32,408 bases of DNA from Acidobacteriota bacterium (lineage in GTDB: Bacteria; Acidobacteriota; UBA890; WLXD01). Made by a program: the position numbers and the translations under genes. A model generated the notes under the pieces. That model was not told the DNA's origin. It saw only the letters and a program-made list of their open reading frames with translations, and did not search any database. Location of the stretch: assembly GCA_029263295.1 (NCBI GenBank), contig JAJCXT010000027.1, positions 1 to 32,408 on the forward strand. Direction: 5' to 3'. Shown here piece after piece: positions 17,557 through 25,740 of this stretch (position 1 is the stretch's first letter; each line of letters begins with the position of its first letter).

Positions 17557-18447
17557 ATGGCACCCAGAGCAATGGCGACCGGTACGATTTCGTTCGGCCT
17601 CGTGGCGATTCCCGTGAAGCTGTATTCAACCACGGTGACCGGCTCGAGGATCGGGTTGAACTGGATCAACCCCGAGACCGGGTCGCGCGTCCGCATGCGC
17701 TACCAGGACCCGAGCACCGAGGAACTGGTCGAGCGCGCCGATCTGGTGAAGGGCTACGAGTTCGCCAAAGGCCAATACGTGATCTTCACCGAAGAGGAAC
17801 TCGAAGAGGTCCTGTTCAAGGCTACGCACTCGATCGACATCAAGGAGTTCGTCCCGCTCGAGCAGGTCGACCCGATCCACTTCGAGAAGGCGTACTACCT
17901 CGGGTCCGACATTGGCGGGGAACGACCCTACCAGTTGCTCTCGACAGTCATGCGCGAAAAGAACCGTGCAGCGTTGGCCACGTACGCCGCGCGCGGCAAG
18001 AACTACCTGGTGATGCTGCGACCGTTCGAGAACGGGCTGATCATGCAGCAACTCCGTTATGCGAGCGAGATTCGCGCCTTCGACGAGATCGAGGTCGGCG
18101 ACGCCGAGATCGACAAGAACGAACTGGCGCTGGCCGAGCAGATAGTCGACCAGATCTCCAACGACAACTTCGAACCTGGCCAGTACCACGACACGGCCCG
18201 CGAGCGCATGGAAGCGATCATCGGCAACAAGATTGAAGGCCAGGAGATCAGCGCAGCGCCGGAGGAGGAAGCTCAGGGCCAGATCATCGACCTCATGGAG
18301 GCGTTGAAGAAGAGCCTGGCCGAGGACTCCGACTCCAAACCGGCTCGCAAGGCCGCACAGCGCAAGGGTTCGGCCAAGAAGCCCACCCAGAAGAAGGCCG
18401 CCGCCGGCAAGGCGAAGGCCACAGCCAGACGGGCCAGAAAGAAATAG
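17557..18447 (+). CDS. ku: Bacterial Ku, DNA end-binding protein
   Basis: 296 residues. The N-terminus has the ATGTISFGLVAIPVKLYS signature of bacterial Ku; the core beta-barrel continues through VKGYEFAKGQYVIFTEEEL and EKAYYLGSD, and the helical part includes NKNELALAEQIVD. The C-terminus from about residue 262 is a Lys/Ala-rich tail of about 35 residues, the extended basic tail known from several bacterial Ku proteins and thought to help DNA binding or LigD recruitment. Ku forms homodimeric rings on broken DNA ends and recruits LigD. There is no Shine-Dalgarno site before the ATG, which coincides with the predicted transcript start. The divergent arrangement with ligD suggests joint expression. 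Confidence 0.97.
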   Translation: MAPRAMATGTISFGLVAIPVKLYSTTVTGSRIGLNWINPETGSRVRMRYQDPSTEELVERADLVKGYEFAKGQYVIFTEEELEEVLFKATHSIDIKEFVPLEQVDPIHFEKAYYLGSDIGGERPYQLLSTVMREKNRAALATYAARGKNYLVMLRPFENGLIMQQLRYASEIRAFDEIEVGDAEIDKNELALAEQIVDQISNDNFEPGQYHDTARERMEAIIGNKIEGQEISAAPEEEAQGQIIDLMEALKKSLAEDSDSKPARKAAQRKGSAKKPTQKKAAAGKAKATARRARKK

Positions 18448-18497
18448 AAATCCAGCAAGCACCCGCTAGTGGCTACACGACCGCTGACGTCGCTCGG

Positions 18498-19313
18498 ATG
18501 CTGGACCTCGAACCGTGGCGAGTTCGACGACTCGTAACGGCGGGGCTGGCAACTCCGGAGCGCGGCGCTCGTGGTGAGTATCAGTTCGCTTTCGTCGACC
18601 TGGTGGTGCTGCGTACGGCTCGCGACCTATTGCTGGAAGGCGTCCCGTTCCGTCGAGTGCGGCGAGCACTCGAGAACCTGCGCGATACGCTGCCCGCCGA
18701 CCGCTCGATCACTGAACTGCGCGTCGCAGCCGACAGCGACCGTGTGGTCGTGCGCGAGGAAGACACCGTCTGGGATGCCGAATCCAGCCAGGTGCTGCTC
18801 GATTTCCATGTCCACGAGTTGGCCGAGGCGCTGGCCCCGATCCTGGCGAAGGCGCCACCGCGCGCCCCGCTGCCCGCAGCGCTCGACGCGACCGATTGGT
18901 TCGAACTAGCTTCAGATCTGGAAATGACCTCAACGGAAGAGGCTTGCGCCGCCTACCGGAAATCGCTGGAAGCCGATCCCGGGCACGTCGACGCCCAGGT
19001 CAATCTCGGCCGCTTACTGCACGAGGCTGGAGATGTCGCCGCTGCCGAGGGGCACTATCGCAGCGCCCTGGAACTCCGCCCCACCGACCTCATGGCGCGC
19101 TTCAACCTGGGAGTGGCCCTCGAAGACATGAACCGCCTTCCTGAGGCCCGCAACGCCTATCGCGAGACCGTCCTGGCTGACCCGGATCATGCCGACGCTC
19201 ACTTCAACCTGGCCGGAGTGCTAGAGCGTCTCGGGCAGAAGAGCCATGCGCTCAAGCACCTGAAGGCGTATCGCAAGCTGGTGAACGCGTATAGCTGGGA
19301 GCCGGACGCCTAG
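18498..19313 (+). CDS. MerR-like HTH protein with TPR repeats; true start probably upstream
   Basis: 271 residues from the first canonical start, ATG 18498. The in-frame codons just upstream (18471-18497) read GYTTADVAR and join MLDLEPWRVRRLV to complete a MerR-type helix-turn-helix, so the real start is likely upstream. In that frame there is no ATG, GTG or TTG before the 3' part of ku; an ATC at 18450, three bases past the ku stop, is the best-placed option. Residues about 1-75 are the HTH and its wing, then a linker, then about four TPR units (about 130-265; SLEADPGHVDAQVNLGRLL, ALELRPTDLMARFNLGVAL and similar). It follows ku with essentially no gap and may regulate or assist the end-joining genes. 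That link is inferred from position. Confidence 0.8.
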   Translation: MLDLEPWRVRRLVTAGLATPERGARGEYQFAFVDLVVLRTARDLLLEGVPFRRVRRALENLRDTLPADRSITELRVAADSDRVVVREEDTVWDAESSQVLLDFHVHELAEALAPILAKAPPRAPLPAALDATDWFELASDLEMTSTEEACAAYRKSLEADPGHVDAQVNLGRLLHEAGDVAAAEGHYRSALELRPTDLMARFNLGVALEDMNRLPEARNAYRETVLADPDHADAHFNLAGVLERLGQKSHALKHLKAYRKLVNAYSWEPDA

Positions 19314-19315
19314 CA

Positions 19316-19334
19316 GCCCGTGCTGGAGCAGGGC
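19316..19334. terminator. Hairpin filling the convergent gap
   Basis: GCCC-(G)-TGC-TGGA-GCA-GGGC gives a seven-pair stem with one bulged G and a four-base loop. It occupies almost the whole 21-bp gap between the MerR-TPR stop and the DUF4175 stop. There is no U-tract, but the position suits a bidirectional terminator. Confidence 0.35.
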
Positions 19335-22300
19335 CTAGCGTTGTTCCCCTGTCTCTTCGGAATCGCGAGCCAGTGAGCGGAAGTACTCCTCCACCAGGTC
19401 GCGATAGCCCTCCGGCACGCGATCGGAGCCAGCCAGCTGTGGCCGTTCGCCACTCGACGCGTCGGTCACGCGTCGCAGCCAGAACTCGAACAGCTTCAGG
19501 CCGTCGATCACGTCGTCGCGCAGTTCGTCGAGCCCGCGAGTGGTACCGGTGAACTCCTCGTCGAAGTCACGCATGGCAGCAATCACGTCGTCGAGATCGG
19601 TGACCTGCACGCCTTCCTGCGCCAGCGCGTCGCGCAACTCCTCTGCCTCGCTCAAGCGCTCGCTGAACTCACGCGCCATCTGACGCTGCCCGGGTACACC
19701 CGAGGTCGCACCGCCCACCCTGCCCCCTGCGAGCGAACCGCCGCTACCCTGCTGCGGCTGGCCTTCGCCTGACTGGCCCTGCTGGCCTTGCTGCCCCTGC
19801 CCTCCCTGTTGGCCTTCGCTCCCCTGCGCCTCGCCACCGCCCTCATCACCGCCCTCATCACCGTCGGCCATATCGCGCATCCGATCCTCGAATGACTCCA
19901 GTCGCCGCACCAGGTCACGCGTATCATCGAGTGCTGCGCCCAGCCGTTCGCTCTCGGGCTTTTCCACCGAATCCTCGGCCGCCGTCAGCCTGTCCTCGAG
20001 GCCGGCGAGATCCTCACTGATCTCCTGCTCGAATCCAGCGGCGTAACGCGGATCCCGTTCCTGCACGACGCCCTTCGAGTAGCGCACCTTGTCGGCGATC
20101 TTGCTATCGCGCATCCACTCGGCGGCCTCCTGCAGGTCGCGGGACGTTCGCATCTGATCGCCGCGCGATTCTCGCGCCATGTCGTCGAGTTGGGTCTCGA
20201 GATCCCGGATGTCGCCGGCCAGGGCGTCCTTGCGGTCCATCAGCCCGTCCATTCGTTCGCTGGTGCGGCCACCTGGCTCGCCGAGCCGCTCGACCTCCCG
20301 CTCGATCTGAGCCTGCGCTTCGCGCATGTCGGCCAGGCTCGCGCGCGCCTGGGCCAGGTCGCGGTCGAGTCGGCCCTCACGCATGTCATCTAGCAGCCGC
20401 CGCGCGTTCTGAAGTTCGTTCAGTGCCCGGGTGCCCTCGGCCGCGCCCTGCTGGCCGTTCTGAGCCGCCGCGCGGCGCATGGAATCTGCCGCCTGCTGCA
20501 GCCGATTGGCCGCGTCCTGGAGATCGGGTCGCGAGTTCTGGCGCGACAGTCGCTCGAGTTCACGCGCGAGTTCCTCCGCCTGGTCGGCGATCTCGCGCTG
20601 GCCCGAATTACGACCGGCGCCGCCACCCTGCGTCTGATTGGCCCGTTGCCGTTCGATCTCCTGCTGCTGCCGCCGCGCGAGCTCCTTCAGCCGCTGCGCC
20701 GCCTCGTCGACTGCGTCATCGGCCTCTTCCTGCTGGCCGCGCCGCACTGACTCGTACTGGGTCTCCAGTTCGTCCAGCCCCAGGTCGAACATGTCGGCGA
20801 TCGCCTCCATGTCCCCGCCGCCGGCGCCGCCGCCCCCCTGCTGCCCTTGCGAGACCTGCATCTCTCGGAACAACGCGTCGAAGCGCTGCAGGGCGCGCAG
20901 CGCACGCTGTTCTGGCTGCAACGCCGCCGAGGGGTCGCCGTCGCGCAGCAGCTGCGCGGCTTCCTCGAGGGCCGTGGCGGCCTCGCCCAGATACTCGATG
21001 GCAGCCATCGACGTCTCGGCATCGCCCGCACCGCCAAGTTGACCGGAGGCCTCCCGTACCTTCCCTACCAGAGCGTCCTCCATGCCGGCGAGGAACTCGA
21101 CATCCTCTCCGCGCGTGCCGGTGCCACTCGGCCCCGGTCCGCTGCCAGCAATGAGACGCCCGTCCCGAACGATCTTGAATGTCGCGGAAACCACCTCGCG
21201 CTGTTGGTCGGCCAGGCCGCTTTCCCGCTGGCCTCCGCCGCCCTGCCCTCCTGCATCCGCCTGCCGGAACTCGCGCTCGAACGGCCGCACCTCTACGAAG
21301 TACATGTCCGTGCCTGAGGTCTGCGCCTCGCCAGTAGTCCTGTTGTCGGTGGCCTCGGCCCAATAGGCGATGAAATCGCCCGGCTCGACGTCGAACTCCT
21401 CCAGATAGAACGTGTGTGCGCCGGTTACGTCCTTGCGAACGTGTTCGCCACGGCCTGGCCCCGGCTTGCGGAAGAGGGCTGTGCGTTGTTCGTCACCACC
21501 GTTGAGGGTCCAGATGAGCTCGACATTGTCGATGCCAAAGTCGTCCTCGACGGTAAGCTCGGTAAACACCTCCTCAACCGCCGTCACGTCAACGTCTCGC
21601 CCGGGTCGATCGAACGTAATCACGGGTGGCTGATCGTTGAGAACCTCGATCAGGTAGTCCGAAGAAGCATCGATCCACTCCCCATCGGGAGTACGCAACT
21701 CGACCCTGTAGTAGCCAGGCAGCCCAACGGTGAGCAGGCCTATGAAACCGTCGCCCGAGCTACGCAACGCAACGATCTCAGGCTCGGCGCCAACCGCGAC
21801 CGTTTCCACCACCAGCCGGCCCTCCGGCACCGCGACGGTGGGCGTGACCGTGAGCGTCACTCGCGTGCCGCCCAACGCGGCAATGTCGCCGCCGTCATCG
21901 ATCGTCTGCGGTGACAAGCCGCTGTAGTCGGGAAACTGCAGTTCCAGATCGATCTGCGACACATGCGGGCGATCCACGACCGTCAACCGGTAGACGTCCG
22001 ATCTGACGGCAGCAGCCTCGACGAAATACTCGACATCGCCTGCCACCCGGAAGAGCATGAAGTCGTGCTGGCCACTGTCGGGATTGGGCGCCATCGGCTG
22101 CCGTTCCCAGTCGCCTTCACCGATGCGATAGGACACCTCGACCACGTCCGCACTGAAGGCCACGAGGCCGGCCGAGATTACCTGGTCGCTGCCGCGCGCC
22201 ACGTCGATACTTCCTGGCGTCACGCCGACCGAGTACGGCGTCTCCACCTCGGCGCCGGCGAATGGCCGGAACAACGCCGGCAGCCCGTGCCGCAGGAAGG

Positions 22301-22853
22301 CCGGATTCACGAAGAGCACCGCGGCAACAACAACCGCAGCGGCGCCGAGATAGGCCCCGACCCTTCGCAGTTCGCCAGTTTCGACAGCCTTGCCGTAGTC
22401 GATCTTGCGGCCGCGTTGCACGGCATCCTGAACGACCTTCGCGACGAACTGCGGCGACACGTCATCCGGGATCTCACGGCCTCGCAGCGCCCCGAACTCG
22501 ACAGCGGAGAGCAGCGCCGCTCGCAGCTCTGCGTTCTCTTCCAGGTACAGGGCCACCTGTCGGTCGGTCACGCGCCGCGACAGCGGCCGGATCACGAAGC
22601 GGTAGGCCGCATAGGCGAGCGCCCCGTACGTGAACAGGCCGAGCAGCAAGACAACCCACGGCCGATAGCGGGCTGCGTCCACGCCCCAGGACGCGGCCGA
22701 GAGGGTCACGAGTGCGGCAACAATCAACAGCGTCAGGCCGCGAACAAGCACCTTCAAACGCCAGCGCCACCTCACGCGACGCAGGATCCCGGTAAGCCGC
22801 CGGTACTCGAACGACTCCATCGTGCTCAGTTTGCGAGCGGGTTTACGCGTCAT
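19335..22853 (-). CDS. DUF4175-type large membrane protein with long coiled coils
   Basis: 1172 residues from the ATG at 22853, whose ATGA overlaps the stop of the BatA-like gene; the upstream open frame to 22973 lies inside that gene and is not used. Two membrane helices lie near residues 25-45 and 55-75, with a third near 140-160. A large beta-rich, Ig-like extracytoplasmic region follows (about 190-540), including repeated TVTPTV and VEDDFGIDNVELIW segments. From about 570 to the end it is helical coiled coil rich in Gln, Glu and Arg (QQQEIERQRANQ, LARELERLSRQN), interrupted by a Gly/Gln low-complexity stretch. This is the last gene of the operon. Its size and topology suggest a scaffold across the envelope for the MoxR/VWA proteins. 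The biochemical role is unknown. Confidence 0.8.
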   Translation of the reverse strand: MTRKPARKLSTMESFEYRRLTGILRRVRWRWRLKVLVRGLTLLIVAALVTLSAASWGVDAARYRPWVVLLLGLFTYGALAYAAYRFVIRPLSRRVTDRQVALYLEENAELRAALLSAVEFGALRGREIPDDVSPQFVAKVVQDAVQRGRKIDYGKAVETGELRRVGAYLGAAAVVVAAVLFVNPAFLRHGLPALFRPFAGAEVETPYSVGVTPGSIDVARGSDQVISAGLVAFSADVVEVSYRIGEGDWERQPMAPNPDSGQHDFMLFRVAGDVEYFVEAAAVRSDVYRLTVVDRPHVSQIDLELQFPDYSGLSPQTIDDGGDIAALGGTRVTLTVTPTVAVPEGRLVVETVAVGAEPEIVALRSSGDGFIGLLTVGLPGYYRVELRTPDGEWIDASSDYLIEVLNDQPPVITFDRPGRDVDVTAVEEVFTELTVEDDFGIDNVELIWTLNGGDEQRTALFRKPGPGRGEHVRKDVTGAHTFYLEEFDVEPGDFIAYWAEATDNRTTGEAQTSGTDMYFVEVRPFEREFRQADAGGQGGGGQRESGLADQQREVVSATFKIVRDGRLIAGSGPGPSGTGTRGEDVEFLAGMEDALVGKVREASGQLGGAGDAETSMAAIEYLGEAATALEEAAQLLRDGDPSAALQPEQRALRALQRFDALFREMQVSQGQQGGGGAGGGDMEAIADMFDLGLDELETQYESVRRGQQEEADDAVDEAAQRLKELARRQQQEIERQRANQTQGGGAGRNSGQREIADQAEELARELERLSRQNSRPDLQDAANRLQQAADSMRRAAAQNGQQGAAEGTRALNELQNARRLLDDMREGRLDRDLAQARASLADMREAQAQIEREVERLGEPGGRTSERMDGLMDRKDALAGDIRDLETQLDDMARESRGDQMRTSRDLQEAAEWMRDSKIADKVRYSKGVVQERDPRYAAGFEQEISEDLAGLEDRLTAAEDSVEKPESERLGAALDDTRDLVRRLESFEDRMRDMADGDEGGDEGGGEAQGSEGQQGGQGQQGQQGQSGEGQPQQGSGGSLAGGRVGGATSGVPGQRQMAREFSERLSEAEELRDALAQEGVQVTDLDDVIAAMRDFDEEFTGTTRGLDELRDDVIDGLKLFEFWLRRVTDASSGERPQLAGSDRVPEGYRDLVEEYFRSLARDSEETGEQR
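19734..19860 (-). repeat. Gly/Gln low-complexity repeat in the DUF4175-type gene
   Basis: The coding strand repeats GGCCAG/CAGGGC-type units that encode runs such as GGQGQQGQQGQSGEGQ. Acidic and Gly residues flank it. It is probably a flexible linker between two coiled-coil blocks and prone to length change by slippage. Confidence 0.7.
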
Positions 22854-24811
22854 CGCGGCGGCCTGGGGGAAGACTCGAATTCGTCTGCACTCCAGCTTGC
22901 ACGAGGAGACAGGCGATTGGATAGGGCCGACTCGGCCAGCAGCAGCAAAAGAGCCACAACAACGAGATACCACCAGACTGACTGCCCGGCTTCTACCCGC
23001 ACCGGACTGATGTCCGCTGGCTCATCCCCGCTCACTTCGGCGCCACTGGTCCAGCCAACGGACGCCAGTAGTTCTTCCGGGTCGAGTGGGGTGAGGTCCG
23101 CCTCGCGCCTATCGAGGTTCACCGCCAGGCTCGTCGGGCCCTCCGGCCCTTCGATCTGATGGAAACCCGGGCCGCGCTCGGACGTTGCCGCCTGCCACGC
23201 GTCCGCCTCGCGGTAGCCGGACGCGAACTTGGCCACCTCGTGCACGAACGGCACGAAGATAGGCTGCAGGGGGAGGTCCGTCCAGAAGGTGTCGAACGAG
23301 CTGGTCCACACAACGACCGTGCCCTCACCGAGCGAGAAGTGCGTGAGCGCCGGCGCTCCGTCATCAAAGCGTGCCAGGACGCCCGCTTCCGGTGACGGCT
23401 CGACGGCACGATAGCGGTAGAAGCGGGCGCCAGACAGGTCACCCGACTCGGGCGACCGGTACGCCTCGAAGACCGGATGGGCGGTGTCCACGAAACCCAG
23501 GGTCGCGCCCAGAGCGCCTGAACGATCGGCCACACCGCCAACCGCGAACGGCAAGAGTCCGGAGGGGCCCGCCTCCGCCAACTCCGCGAGGCCAATGAGC
23601 AAGCCACCACCAGCGCGCACGTATTCGGTCAGAGCCGTGGCCGATCCCTCATCGATCGCGCCGATGTCGTTGAGCACTACGAGATCGCGCCCCACGAGGT
23701 CAACAGCACGGAGGTCGCGCATCACCTGCCGGTCAACGACAAACGCCGGACGTGTCCCGACTCCGAGCGCGCGCTCCAGGTAAAGGGAGTCCGAGGTTCC
23801 CGCGCCTGGGTTCTCCAGCAATGCCACGGACAAGGCTCCCCCGGGCGAGGCCACGACACGGAAGGTGTCGTCACCGGGGAGCGCGTCCTCGCCAAGGCGA
23901 ACCTCGAGGCTCAGCTCCTCGGCCGCCGGAATCGGGTCGAACGTCACTCGCGCTGCGCCTTCCGCCGGCAGGGCCACTGGACGTCGCTGCACCTCCACGC
24001 CATCGACGAGCAGCAACGCCGGAACGGTGCGCTCGTCGGCGCCACCCTGCCGAGTCATGCGTGCCGTAACCCGCAAACCAACTCCGTCCGGGCCGGCGAC
24101 ACGATCGAGCAGGACGTCGGCAACTCCGGCGTTGGCGACGACGGTGCCGGCAACGCTCACGGGCCGTAGCACGACCGACTCCGGCAACCGGATCTCGATG
24201 TCCTCCGCCTGACCGGTGCGCTGAAAATCGCTGATGAGCACAATCTCGCTCGCGGGAAGCGTGCGGTCGGCAAGCACCCGGGCCGCGGCACGCAGACCGG
24301 CGGCGTAGGAGGTCGTCAGGTCGCTTGGCCTGAGCCCGTTCAGCATCCCGTCGGCAACACCCGACAGAGGTTGCGATTCGAGCAGGATCTCGGCCTGCTC
24401 GTCGAAGACGATCAACGAGACGCGATCACCAGAACGGAGTGCCGCGAGCTCAGCGCGCACCGCGGCGACCGCGGCGTCCCAATGCCCCTCGTAGCGCATG
24501 CTCCAGCTGCGATCCAGCACCAGTACGACTTCGCGGGCACTTCCGGCAGTCGCGGTGGGCAGCGCATCGCCGAAAAACGGTCGCGCGAACGCCAAGATCA
24601 GGAGCAACAGCGCCAACGAGCGAGTGGCGAACAAGAGACGATGGCGCAGCTGCTGCCGCTGCACCGCTCGGTAAGGGATCCGCTCGATGAACATCAGCGA
24701 CGGAAACTCGACCGTATCGGTCTTGGGTCGGTTGCGAAGATGTACCCAGATGGGCAGGCCAATCGCGAGCAGACCACCGAGAAACGCGGGCACGAGAAAT
24801 GCGAGACCCAT
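22850..24811 (-). CDS. BatA-like membrane protein with VWA domain
   Basis: 653 residues. The N-terminus (1-80) is the BatA/aerotolerance-type membrane module: a helix at about 3-22 (LVPAFLGGLLAIGLPIWVHL), the RQQLRHRLLFATRSL loop, and a second helix at about 62-80. A VWA domain follows with the MIDAS start VLVLDRSWSM (Asp100, Ser102, Ser104) and later ILISDFQRTG-like strand. A central part (about 330-480) has an amidotransferase-like Rossmann pattern (DLVVLNDIGA, AGGGLLIGL). A C-terminal helix lies near 620-640. The start codon overlaps the DUF58 stop by one base and its stop overlaps the DUF4175 start by four, so translation is coupled. VWA proteins of this kind bind metal-dependent ligands and partner with MoxR ATPases in the envelope. 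Confidence 0.88.
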   Translation of the reverse strand: MGLAFLVPAFLGGLLAIGLPIWVHLRNRPKTDTVEFPSLMFIERIPYRAVQRQQLRHRLLFATRSLALLLLILAFARPFFGDALPTATAGSAREVVLVLDRSWSMRYEGHWDAAVAAVRAELAALRSGDRVSLIVFDEQAEILLESQPLSGVADGMLNGLRPSDLTTSYAAGLRAAARVLADRTLPASEIVLISDFQRTGQAEDIEIRLPESVVLRPVSVAGTVVANAGVADVLLDRVAGPDGVGLRVTARMTRQGGADERTVPALLLVDGVEVQRRPVALPAEGAARVTFDPIPAAEELSLEVRLGEDALPGDDTFRVVASPGGALSVALLENPGAGTSDSLYLERALGVGTRPAFVVDRQVMRDLRAVDLVGRDLVVLNDIGAIDEGSATALTEYVRAGGGLLIGLAELAEAGPSGLLPFAVGGVADRSGALGATLGFVDTAHPVFEAYRSPESGDLSGARFYRYRAVEPSPEAGVLARFDDGAPALTHFSLGEGTVVVWTSSFDTFWTDLPLQPIFVPFVHEVAKFASGYREADAWQAATSERGPGFHQIEGPEGPTSLAVNLDRREADLTPLDPEELLASVGWTSGAEVSGDEPADISPVRVEAGQSVWWYLVVVALLLLLAESALSNRLSPRASWSADEFESSPRPPR

Positions 24812-25731
24812 CAGCGCACCTTCGTTAGTCGGTGGCGCATGGACATGTACGCGAACAGCGCGTGATCGAGAGGCTGCGACGTATCGAAGAGCTGGTAGTC
24901 GATGCGTCTCGGCCCCAACTCGGCGCGTAGAGTGGCGATGTGATCGGCGACCATCTCGCGGTAGCGCTCACGGAGCCGGTCGGGCAACACCGGCACTGCG
25001 TCGCCAGTCTCCATGTCTACGTAGTTCGCCGCCTCATCAAACTCGAAGTCGATCTCGGAGCGATCCAGCAGATGGAACACCACCAGATCATGGCCTCGGT
25101 AGCCAAGTCGCTGCACCGCCTCGAGAACTGCCTGGGGTGGCTCGTACAGATCCGAGATCAGCAGCATGATGCCGCGTCGCCGGGCGGCGTCGGCCACTTT
25201 CCACAGCGGACGCTCGAGCGCGCTGTCTCCAGATGGCTCCAGTCGGTCGAGAGTGTGTAGCACCAGGTCGAGATGCTTGGCCGAAGGCGGGATGTAGTCG
25301 ACGATGTCGTCGTTAAAGGTCACGAGACCGATGCGATCCCGCTGTTTGCCGGCGAAGTACGCCAGGCTGGCCGTCAGATACCGCGCATAGTCGATCTTGG
25401 GGATGCCGCTCTTGCCGAAGGCCATCGACCTCGACATGTCGAGAAGGACCGTGAAATTGGAGTTCGAGTCGGCCTCGAACTGCTTGATGTAGAAACGGTC
25501 AGTGCGTCCGAAGACGCGCCAATCGATGAGACGAATATCATCCCCGGGCATGTACTGACGGTGTTCGGCAAAGTCCACCGAGAGCCCGCGGTACGGCGAG
25601 CGATGCAGCCCACCGATGAACCCCTCGACCACCGTGCGGGCCAGCAGATCCAGGCGATCGATGCGAGCCAGAACGCGCGGATCGATGAACCGCGCGCCGG
25701 GTCTTGAGTCAGCTGGTGAACGAACGGCCAC
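24811..25731 (-). CDS. DUF58 protein (VWA-like MoxR partner)
   Basis: 306 residues from a GTG at 25731, nine bases after the moxR stop. The DUF58 signature is intact: YMPGDDIRLIDWRVFGRTDR followed by FYIKQFEAD. A VWA-like domain starts with VLLDMSRSM, which keeps the DxSxS metal-site pattern, and continues with LLISDLYEPP. No membrane helix is visible. DUF58 proteins are encoded next to MoxR in most phyla, and the pair is thought to act as an AAA+ chaperone with its VWA substrate adaptor for maturation of envelope or enzyme complexes. The one-base TGATG overlap with the BatA-like gene supports a joint complex. Confidence 0.93.
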   Translation of the reverse strand: MAVRSPADSRPGARFIDPRVLARIDRLDLLARTVVEGFIGGLHRSPYRGLSVDFAEHRQYMPGDDIRLIDWRVFGRTDRFYIKQFEADSNSNFTVLLDMSRSMAFGKSGIPKIDYARYLTASLAYFAGKQRDRIGLVTFNDDIVDYIPPSAKHLDLVLHTLDRLEPSGDSALERPLWKVADAARRRGIMLLISDLYEPPQAVLEAVQRLGYRGHDLVVFHLLDRSEIDFEFDEAANYVDMETGDAVPVLPDRLRERYREMVADHIATLRAELGPRRIDYQLFDTSQPLDHALFAYMSMRHRLTKVR

Positions 25732-25740
25732 GAGTTATCC

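Noticed and set aside
22854-22973. 40-residue N-terminal extension of the DUF4175-type protein
   Set aside because: It lies within the BatA-like coding sequence, while the ATG at 22853 gives a typical four-base ATGA overlap.
21963-23159. 398-codon plus-strand frame across the DUF4175 and BatA-like junction
   Set aside because: It spans two coupled genes on the other strand and has Arg/His-rich, non-domain-like composition.
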